Assembly (NCBI GenBank): GCA_016490735.1
Contig: JAEMWC010001380.1
Span: 1 to 64,000, forward strand
Reading direction: 5' to 3'
DNA: 64,000 nt
Origin: Pachyseris speciosa
Taxonomy: Eukaryota; Cnidaria; Anthozoa; Scleractinia; Pachyseridae
Part shown: positions 57,380 to 64,000 of the stretch, in pieces
Numbering within the stretch: position 1 is the stretch's first letter
Layout of the letters: every line of letters starts with the position of its first letter
Program-made: the position numbers and the translations under genes
Notes under the pieces: model-generated
What the model saw: the letters and a program-made list of their open reading frames with translations, nothing else
Told to the model about the DNA's origin: nothing
Databases searched by the model: none

Positions 57380-57619
57380 ATGGCAATCAACAATTTTCAA
57401 AATCCAGAAAAACAGGAGAATCCCAGAACAGAAAGAATCGAAAAATTGATCAAACCTGACGCTGCTGTTAAAACACCATTTGAAATCGCTGAAAAAATCA
57501 AAATGGAAGTATACAGGAGGACACAAAAAGTATTGAAAAACAATAAGAGACTACCTGTCATCTATGAAACCATACCACCTGAATTCTTGGAAGATGAAAG
57601 CAGTGATGAAGAAGATTAA
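57380..57619 (+). CDS. Small protein with acidic C-terminus, unknown
   Basis: 79 residues. It has a charged N-terminal half (ENPRTERIEKLIKPDAA), a predicted helix (PFEIAEKIKMEVYRRTQKVL) and an acidic tail (EDESSDEED). It starts 17 bp after the ATPase gene and is preceded by two overlapping TCTAA motifs, one exactly 11 bases before the ATG. It is probably co-regulated with the ATPase and fibre genes. I do not recognise a family. Confidence 0.65.
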   Translation: MAINNFQNPEKQENPRTERIEKLIKPDAAVKTPFEIAEKIKMEVYRRTQKVLKNNKRLPVIYETIPPEFLEDESSDEED

Positions 57620-57636
57620 TCTAACAAGATGATATA

Positions 57637-60600
57637 ATGGGAGTTTTTAATTCTCCACTAGATCAAGATGAAACAAAAACTGGTGAAAGAGGCCCGGCTG
57701 GTCCAATTGGTCCCAAAGGTGAAAAAGGTGATAAAGGTGAAAGAGGTCCAAAAGGTGATAAAGGTGATAGAGGTCCATTTGGTTTCAAAGGTAATAAAGG
57801 TGAAACAGGTGATGGATTTAGATTAACACAAGATGGCAATTATGATATTGAAAATAAACGTTTGACAAATGTTGGTGATCCAGTAAATCATTATGATTCT
57901 ACTAACTTGGGATATGTTAATGATGCTGTTTTATCAATTGAAGGAACACGTGTTAATCCATTTAAATTTCTTCTTGAAGATGTATCAAAAACAACTATTC
58001 TTAGAAATGCGAATAATCTACAATTAGAAGTCTATAATAAAAGCCCTTACTCAATGAATAAAAAAGCCTTGTCTTTTGTTATTCCTACTGCTGGTCTTAC
58101 AACTGTTCTTCGTTTTGATTTGTCACAATTGGAAGTTTCAAAGTACACTTAAGTGGTTGAGTTTTATACAGATGGTAACCCAAATAATGCAACAGTCGAT
58201 GACGACAATCTGTCATCAAATTTAATTGAAAGAAAAGATTCGATAAAAAGAGCCTTTCCAAAAACTCATCTTGTTGATGGTTATCTCAAGAGAATATTCT
58301 TCATTGAAAAAACAAGTCATGGTTCCACATCAATGGAGTTATTGTTGATTTCACCATATTTACAAAATAATAAAAAACATTATGTTATAGTTTATGGTGT
58401 TTATGGATTTTCTAATATCATTTTATCACATATTCACGACCCAGCTTTTGAAATAGAAGGAAGAATTGTACTTGATCGTGAGCTTAAAATGAGTTTTCAT
58501 AGAATAGTCAATGTTGGACGCCCTATACTTCCACAAGACTGCGCAACTAGAAAATACGTTGATGATGGTGTAATAGGTAAAGCGGATAAAACATATCTCA
58601 ATAATAACTTTGTGAAAAAAGATGGAAGTGTTGCAATGACTTCTGATTTGAATCTTGGAGGTAACAAATTGACTAATGTAGCAGCGCCTACAGCAAACAA
58701 TGATACAGCCACAAAGGGGTATGTTGATACTGAAATTGCCGGAATTACTGGCATTGATGTTTCTCCATTTCTTAAAAAAGACGGAAGTGTTGCAATGACT
58801 GGTGATCTGGACATGGATGACAATAAAATAACAAATGTTGGGGCTCCAACTGCCTACAAAGATGCTGCCAACAAAAAGTATGTTGATGACCTTGTTTTTT
58901 CAGCATCAGGAGCACAAAAAAATCCATTCGCTTTTCTGTTGAAAGATATTTCCAAGTCAACAGGGATACAAAATGTTAATAGCCTCCAAATTGAAGATTT
59001 TAACAGATCACCATATCATATTAACAAGTCATCATTGTCTTTTTTGATTCCAACAAGTGGCAACTTCACATCCAAGATTCGCTTTAATGTTTCATCATTG
59101 AGTAATGGACGGTACACATTTGTTACTGAGTTTTACTCACCATCAGACCCAAGAAGTGCAACAATCAGTTTAACCCTTCCAACAATTAACATGCGTGACG
59201 CTGGACAGTCATTTCAAAAATCTTTTACTAGAACTCCACACGTTGATGGTTATATTAAAATTCTTTTCCAGATAGAAAAAGAAGTGGTGGGCAAGCGGCA
59301 ATACAGGTGGAACTTTCCAGCACAGCTCCTGCGTCTAACACCAAAACACATATCATCGTTTATGGGGCCTATGGCTATCATACCAATTTGTCTTACTTTC
59401 TCCATGACCCAGCTTATGAAATTGAAAACGGCCATGTTGCGTTTGGTAGTAATATTGACATGAAACTAAACAAAATCCTCAACCTGCAGGATAACCCCTC
59501 AAACCCCCAAGATGCTGTAAACAAAAGTTATGTGGACCAGAGGTTGCAAACCAAACTCGATACGATTGCACAACAAAATCTAAATATGAACAACAATGCC
59601 ATCACTGATCTTGCTCCACCCGTCAACGCAGACGATGCGGTGACGAAACTTTATACTGACGAGTATTTTCTTCGACGAGACGGTTCAACTGAAATGTATG
59701 GCGATTTGTCGATGGGTGGAAATAAAGTGACGAATTTAGCGGATGTGGTGAATGAAACTGATGCAGTGAACTTCAGAGTTTTAAATCGAGCTTCACAAAC
59801 CATCAGAGCAAACACTTTATTATTGAATGGAACAAATGCGATGGCAGCAGACTTAAAACTTGGAGGGCATAAAATCATTAACTTAAAAGAAGGAACAAAT
59901 AAAACCGATGCCGTAAATTTAGATCAATTAGAAAAAAGTCATATTTCGTCTGCTTCTCATCCAAAGAATGCTTTCAAATATTTGATGAATGATATCGATG
60001 AAGTCAGTACTGAATATGGCTTGAAAGTTAATGGATATGTCAATTTACCTCGTTCACCGCATTTGATTTTAAAAAAGGTCATTGATGTAGACTTGAATAA
60101 AGAAGCTAATCATATTTACAGAGCTAGAATTGGATTTAATATGTATACAATAAAAGATGGAAAATACACTTTCATTCTTGAATGGCTATTTCCTGATTAT
60201 GAAGGAATGAATCTTAGTAGTGTAACATTCAGTGCAACTGGTCGAATTACAATTCATAAAACTGTAGGGAGAAAATTTGATAACAGAAATGAAGATCATT
60301 CGAGATATTTATTATGGATTGAAAAACCTTCAGTAAGTTCACCACCTGAATATTTATATTGTACGATTCATATTAATGCTAACCCAACTTATCCAAATAA
60401 GTACAAAGTTCATTGTGTTGCATATGGTATTGATTTTGAAGCTGTAGACGTTCCATCAAGTGTTTACGACTTCGCAGAAGCTTATAAAATCGTGAATGAA
60501 AAAATGCAATTACAAACTGATTTAGATTTGAATGGACATGCCTTGATTAATAATTCATCAAACTTATTTGATGGTGAAAATGGTGAATTGACAATGCTAA

Positions 60601-61159
60601 ATAATATTAATATGAACAGCTTTCTTATAAGTGAGGCTAAACTTGGTGGTGATTTAAATCTGAATGGCTATAGAATTCATAATAATAGTTTGAATCTATT
60701 TCGTTCAAGCGTTACAGGTGTAATTATGGAAACAGCTTTCGATTTGGGTGGATTTGCTCTTTACGGGCCGAAATTAGGAGGTGATCTAAATTTGAATGGG
60801 AATAATATAATTGGTCAAATACAATATTTAAATTGCTTTGTCAAAGCCAATCGAGGACATGATAAGAATGTTTTAAAGCCTGTATTGATAAATGGCTCTG
60901 AATTTTTAGTTATTCACAACAATAACTTTCATATTAAGAATATGTATGTATTACAAGGAACAAAACCCGGAATATTCTACTTCAAGACAAAAGCTGAAGG
61001 TGGTGGGCCTTTGCCATTACCAGCAACTGTTTATGAACACAGACAATCTTCTTTAAGTAGAAACATCACAACGGTCAACATCAACAAATCATTGATTATT
61101 CACATCCTAATACAGGTGCATTTGATACAACATTCACACTTGAAGTGGTCATGAATTAA
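57637..61159 (+). pseudogene. Collagen-stemmed fibre protein 1 (about 1170 aa ancestrally), broken
   Basis: Starts MGVFNSP, then 15 Gly-X-Y triplets (residues 16-60, GPKGEKGDKGERGPKGDKGD), then repeats of the kind KKDGSVAMTSDLNLGGNKLT followed by NVAAPTANNDTATKGYVD. Such DGS-M-DLNLGGNKI-N modules also occur in phage tail fibres. Two larger beta-rich repeats start near FKFLLEDVSK and FAFLLKDISK. A trimeric, receptor-binding spike is the likely role. Lesions: an in-frame TAA at 58150-58152, a frameshift near 59,310-59,330 into the frame ending at 61154, and another near 61,080 after which the conserved-looking end (stop at 61159) continues. TCTAA is 12 bases before the ATG. Confidence 0.8.
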
Positions 61160-61176
61160 TCTAAATTAATATTATA
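61160..61176 (+). promoter_or_regulatory. Late-type TCTAA motif before fibre 2
   Basis: TCTAA at 61160-61164, 12 bases before ATG 61177. The upstream context AATCTAA and the start ATGGGAGTTTT are shared with fibre 1 (TCTAA at 57620-57624). Confidence 0.6.
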
Positions 61177-62178
61177 ATGGGAGTTTTCAATTCTCCACAA
61201 AATCAAGACAATAAAGGTGATAAAGGTGATATAGGTCTAATTGGTCCACAAGGCCCACAGGGTCCACAAGGTGTTTCAGGTTCTGTTGGCCCCAAAGGTG
61301 ATAAAGGTGATGGATTTACATTAACACAAGATGGGCATTTTGATATTGGAGGAAATAAAATAACAAATGTTAATGAAGGAACATCGGATGATGATTGTGT
61401 AACAAAAAAACAACTAGATTTGAAGTTAGATAGAGCAACTTTTGTTATTTCAAATTCACTGCCTGGTATACCTGTTCTTGATGGGATTTCAATTGCTTTG
61501 ATACCATCTCTGTCTGTATTGACAACTGATGCTGATGATAGAGTTTCTAGTTGGCTGGATCCTGTTAATAATGTCACTTTTACACAAACTTCTAATTCGA
61601 AAAAACCATTGTTACTGAGAGATTCAATCAAGAAAAAGTTTTTCATACGTTTTGATGGCAGTGATGACTACTTGGAGAACAGTTCATTTGATGTTTCTAA
61701 AGTTGCTGGACAGAGTGGAAATACTTGTCCTGTTATAATCATTGCAAACACAAAACAAACAAAATATCAATCACAATTTCAATGGGGTAAGGGTGCTATT
61801 AGATTTGGTGTTCATCTGCCTTGGATTAATGGAGCATGTTATATTGATTTCGGTTCTACATTAAATGGAAGACTTGCTGTTTCTTCTTTGGCTAATCTGA
61901 CGGGAAATATTGAAGTTTTTACTGTTCGAGTTGATGGTCATAATATGGAATTTTTCAGAGGTGTTTCATCAATGACACCAGTTGGAACAGGATCAATTTC
62001 AGCAACATTGACTGGTAGTGCACAAGAAATGTTTATTGGTTGTCAAGTTCATACAGATGGTTCTGCAATTAATTTTTGTGAAATGGATCTTTATGCTTTT
62101 GCTGTTTGGCAGAAATCACTAACTAACCAAGAACTGAGAAATATGTATCGTTTCATTGAAGATTATTTTGATCTTTAA
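61177..62178 (+). CDS. Collagen-stemmed fibre protein 2 with lectin-like head
   Basis: Intact 333-residue protein. The N-terminus MGVFNSP is identical to fibre 1, so both probably dock to the same capsid vertex. About 11 Gly-X-Y triplets follow (residues 14-46, GPQGPQGPQG), then one fibre module (DGHFDIGGNKITNVNEG). The C-terminal 230 residues resemble a concanavalin/LamG-type fold: FDGSDDYLENSSF, FTVRVDGHNMEFFRG, QEMFIGCQ and a closing AVWQKSLTNQELRNMYRF, as in many viral and bacterial glycan-binding domains. Likely attaches particles to cell-surface sugars. TCTAA is 12 bases before the ATG. Confidence 0.8.
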   Translation: MGVFNSPQNQDNKGDKGDIGLIGPQGPQGPQGVSGSVGPKGDKGDGFTLTQDGHFDIGGNKITNVNEGTSDDDCVTKKQLDLKLDRATFVISNSLPGIPVLDGISIALIPSLSVLTTDADDRVSSWLDPVNNVTFTQTSNSKKPLLLRDSIKKKFFIRFDGSDDYLENSSFDVSKVAGQSGNTCPVIIIANTKQTKYQSQFQWGKGAIRFGVHLPWINGACYIDFGSTLNGRLAVSSLANLTGNIEVFTVRVDGHNMEFFRGVSSMTPVGTGSISATLTGSAQEMFIGCQVHTDGSAINFCEMDLYAFAVWQKSLTNQELRNMYRFIEDYFDL

Positions 62179-62201
62179 ATTTTTGTCTAAACAACTGATA
62201 T

Positions 62202-62621
62202 ATGAAAGACTTATTGAGATATCTATCTTATGTTTTCAAGATTCACAAAAAAGACTACCCCAATTTAGATGATTCTATATTAAAATCCTGTCTTGCATAC
62301 AAATTTTTATACCACAAGCATTTCGAAGGATATATTACTATAGATGATATCATAAAATCTCACGCAGACATAGGCCTTATTGGTCCCGGAAGCGGTTGTT
62401 TATCAAACTTCTTAGAACATACTCTTGGTTGGATTGATGTATTACAGACTCATGCTATCCTCCATGATGCATATGGAAGATTTTACAATGATTATTCATT
62501 GGGCCGTGGATATAGTTATGCATATCCTGATTGCCTAGCAACAAAAAATAGTAAAAGTTCTCCATTATGCGGCCAGATGTCAGGAATACTGTATTGTATT
62601 TTTAATAGAATTATTGTATAA
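62202..62621 (+). CDS. Unknown protein with GPGSG and HDAYGRF motifs (divergent PLA2-like?)
   Basis: 139 residues, intact. The N-terminal third is helical and basic. The middle has LIGPGSGCLSNFLEH, about 25 residues later THAILHDAYGRFYNDY, then GRGYSYAYPD. A GPG loop followed by a His-Asp-x-Tyr helix is the general layout of secreted and parvovirus-type phospholipases A2, so a second, very divergent lipase-like protein is possible, but the spacing differs and I cannot prove it. TCTAA is 11 bases before the ATG, grouping it with virion genes. It stops directly at the next gene. Confidence 0.55.
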   Translation: MKDLLRYLSYVFKIHKKDYPNLDDSILKSCLAYKFLYHKHFEGYITIDDIIKSHADIGLIGPGSGCLSNFLEHTLGWIDVLQTHAILHDAYGRFYNDYSLGRGYSYAYPDCLATKNSKSSPLCGQMSGILYCIFNRIIV

Positions 62622-63116
62622 ATGATATATATGAAAGAGCGAAAAAGCATATTCAACTGGAATTATATTTCAGATGAATTAACAGAAGATCAGGTAAATG
62701 AATTAAAATCCTATTACCGAACATATCACAGAAAGTGTTGGGCTCATAAACAGGCGGTTAAACGGTTCAAAAAATGGAAATTAGCTGGTAATTCAGCGTC
62801 TATTTTATTTGCAACTGGGGGTCTCGCCACAAGTGTGGCAACAGGTGGTGTTAGTTTGGTAGCCATCAGTACAGCAGCACTTTTGATACAAGGGTGGATG
62901 AAGCATAAAAACCTAGATTTGAAAATCCAAAATTGCGCATATGCTTATCAAAGCTATCAACATCTACTCAATTCAATAAAAGACAAGTTGAGAAGTGGTG
63001 ATTTTGATGCTTCAAGTATACAAATCTCAATGAAGAATATCGATGATTATGTGACTGATAATAGTCCAATTATTGATAAGTACCTACTGAAATATGATGA
63101 AAAATTCACTGCTTGA
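62622..63116 (+). CDS. Membrane protein with hydrophobic hairpin, unknown
   Basis: About 160 residues; a second in-frame ATG at 62631 may be the true start. There is a charged N-terminus with YYRTYHRKCWAHKQAVKRFKK. Residues 55-90 form a Gly/Ala-rich hydrophobic stretch (ASILFATGGLATSVATGG, then VSLVAISTAALLIQGWM) able to span a membrane once or twice. A helical C-terminal part with YQHLLNSIKDKLRSGDFD follows. It starts immediately after the previous stop codon, and its 3' end overlaps the convergent VLTF3-like gene by 11 bp. It has no TCTAA motif of its own. Function not recognised. Confidence 0.65.
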   Translation: MIYMKERKSIFNWNYISDELTEDQVNELKSYYRTYHRKCWAHKQAVKRFKKWKLAGNSASILFATGGLATSVATGGVSLVAISTAALLIQGWMKHKNLDLKIQNCAYAYQSYQHLLNSIKDKLRSGDFDASSIQISMKNIDDYVTDNSPIIDKYLLKYDEKFTA

Positions 63117-63669
63117 TAATACGAATAATCTTATCAAATCTCAACAATAGAATCTCAACCCAATATCGATCATAAAATCCAAGCGTCTTTTTTGATCTAG
63201 TAACTTTTATTTCATCAAATGGAAGATCAAGCATTAAAAATATTTGCTTAAGCATAAATTTCGTACTTATCATCCTTTTACGATTCTTATTCACCAAAGG
63301 AAGGACAGTGTCTATCTCTTCGAATATTTTCAATATTTTACCCTTATCTTTTACAGAAATTTGAAATCTATTCTTGCGACATATACCATTTATCACATTT
63401 TCAATATGGTACTTCCGGTGATATACAGATTTTCGCTTTATTTTATACATATTATTATGAAAGTCAACGTACTCCTTACAATAGTCATAGCCGTGGACTG
63501 AACCACAATTTAGACAAACATTTTCACCATCATCATTAAACATTTTCTGTTTATCACAGCAAGGTGCTTTCACACTTTTAACAACTTTGACCAATAGCTG
63601 ATCACAAAAAGGACATGTGAACTCTCCCATATTCTTTAATTCATTGTGGATTACTGAATTACAACTCAT
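63106..63669 (-). CDS. VLTF3-like late transcription factor with zinc ribbon
   Basis: 187 residues, intact. An N-terminal zinc-binding region has CPFC (19-22), CC (37-38) and CLNC (52-55). From about residue 78 the pattern matches the poxvirus/NCLDV late transcription factor VLTF3 family: KRKSVYHRKYHIENVI, a central KRMISTKFMLKQIFLMLDLP, and SKKTLGFYDRYWVEI. In large DNA viruses this protein, with others, switches on late genes. It is the only gene transcribed inward from the right TIR and is convergent with the plus-strand half. Its upstream region has no TCTAA motif, as expected of a factor made before the genes it controls. Homology is by motif recognition. Confidence 0.75.
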   Translation of the reverse strand: MSCNSVIHNELKNMGEFTCPFCDQLLVKVVKSVKAPCCDKQKMFNDDGENVCLNCGSVHGYDYCKEYVDFHNNMYKIKRKSVYHRKYHIENVINGICRKNRFQISVKDKGKILKIFEEIDTVLPLVNKNRKRMISTKFMLKQIFLMLDLPFDEIKVTRSKKTLGFYDRYWVEILLLRFDKIIRIIKQ

Positions 63670-63735
63670 TCTATAATATTATGTGAGATATTATTTCTTT
63701 ATGCAACTAACACATGACGTCACGTGAGAAATAAT
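63670..63735. other. Short spacer between VLTF3-like gene and right TIR
   Basis: About 66 bp carrying the start-proximal promoter of the VLTF3-like gene (an AAAGAAATAAT stretch also found upstream of PolB). Confidence 0.5.
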
Positions 63736-64000
63736 AGCTATAGGCGATGACTCATTCCCTGTTTTCCGAGAATGTCACGCTTGGTGATTTTTCCGAGAAT
63801 GTCACGCATTTTTATAAACTATAGATGAAGTGTGCAGACCTTGGTTCCATCAGATTGAACAACTATAGATTCCATCAAATTAAATAACTATATATTCCAT
63901 CAAATTAAATAACTATATATTCCAGAATACGAGACCAGAAGGCGAGTAGTATAGTGTTTGGGGAAAACGAAATCAATTGATTTCGTACCCCCAAACACTA
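63736..64000. repeat. Right terminal inverted repeat of Polinton
   Basis: Reverse complement of 43365-43679 with three 25-bp units instead of five, and one substitution near the first unit. It ends, at the window edge, with the same near-perfect palindrome as the left end (63952-64000). Confidence 0.95.

Larger units (their letters stand above)
43365..64000. mobile_element. Polinton/Maverick (adintovirus-like) element, at least 20.6 kb
   Basis: The element has terminal inverted repeats of 315 bp (left) and 265 bp (right) and encodes the Polinton core: protein-primed PolB, retroviral-type integrase, adenain-like protease, packaging ATPase, and major and minor capsid proteins. Genes left of 56,700 run on the minus strand, most right of it on the plus strand. 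The right TIR reaches the window end, so the right target duplication is unseen. On the left the terminus could start a few bases earlier (AGTAGTA at 43,358), because the terminal palindrome extends that far. Several genes are broken, so the copy is probably not autonomous, while the near-identical TIRs indicate recent arrival or repair. Confidence 0.95.

Overview
The window is eukaryotic. It has spliced genes with GT-AG introns, CCAAT-rich AT-biased intergenic DNA, a tRNA-derived SINE, L2/CR1-like and Penelope-like retroelement remains, several small inverted-repeat transposons, and a large Polinton/Maverick (adintovirus-like) element. The repertoire fits a marine invertebrate, most likely an anthozoan cnidarian such as a coral or sea anemone. 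That assignment is inferred from element types, not proven.

Bases 1-43,364 are host DNA. From left to right: a 93-bp tandem repeat (2,351-2,979); a three-exon Merlin/IS1595-like transposase gene with intact splice sites (7,638-9,854, +); two short TIR elements (10,075-10,560 and 10,675-11,328, the second with TTAA target duplications); microsatellites and G-rich tracts; part of a RING/TRAF-type zinc-finger gene on the minus strand (14,877-17,564) with a SINE and a hairpin in its introns; a 680-bp TIR element with ATT target duplications (18,743-19,422); a tandem duplication; a foldback element; and a palindromic TIR element (22,505-27,514) split by an L2/CR1-like LINE whose reverse-transcriptase ORF is intact. 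From 27,931 to 41,080 lies one long plus-strand host gene, for which I could chain about 24 small exons with consistent phases. It has a run of near-identical Ser/Thr-rich mini-exons and a 958-bp block repeated three times. A Penelope-like GIY-YIG relic follows.

Bases 43,365-64,000 are a Polinton/Maverick. Its terminal inverted repeats (315 bp left, 265 bp right) differ by one substitution and by the copy number of a 25-bp repeat (5 versus 3). The left half reads on the minus strand: protein-primed PolB, AT-hook/zinc-finger protein, Bro-N plus nuclease protein, integrase with chromodomain, zinc-ribbon/phospholipase A2 protein, adenain-like protease, small virion proteins, double-jelly-roll major capsid protein, two tandem minor-capsid paralogues, and a coiled-coil protein. 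The right half reads on the plus strand: packaging ATPase, a small acidic protein, two collagen-stemmed fibre proteins and two unknown proteins. A minus-strand gene at the right end resembles the poxvirus late transcription factor VLTF3. Several genes (PolB, MCP, PLA2, fibre 1, one minor capsid) carry frameshifts or stops, so this copy looks defective unless some lesions are assembly errors.

The most interesting signal is regulatory. Ten of the element's start codons, nearly all of virion-type genes, are preceded by TCTAA (one TCCAA) at exactly 11 or 12 bases. The replication-side genes lack it and carry an ACTATA-type motif instead, which is also the core of the TIR repeat. With a VLTF3-like factor encoded in the same element, this suggests a self-contained early/late transcription programme of the kind known from giant viruses and virophages.
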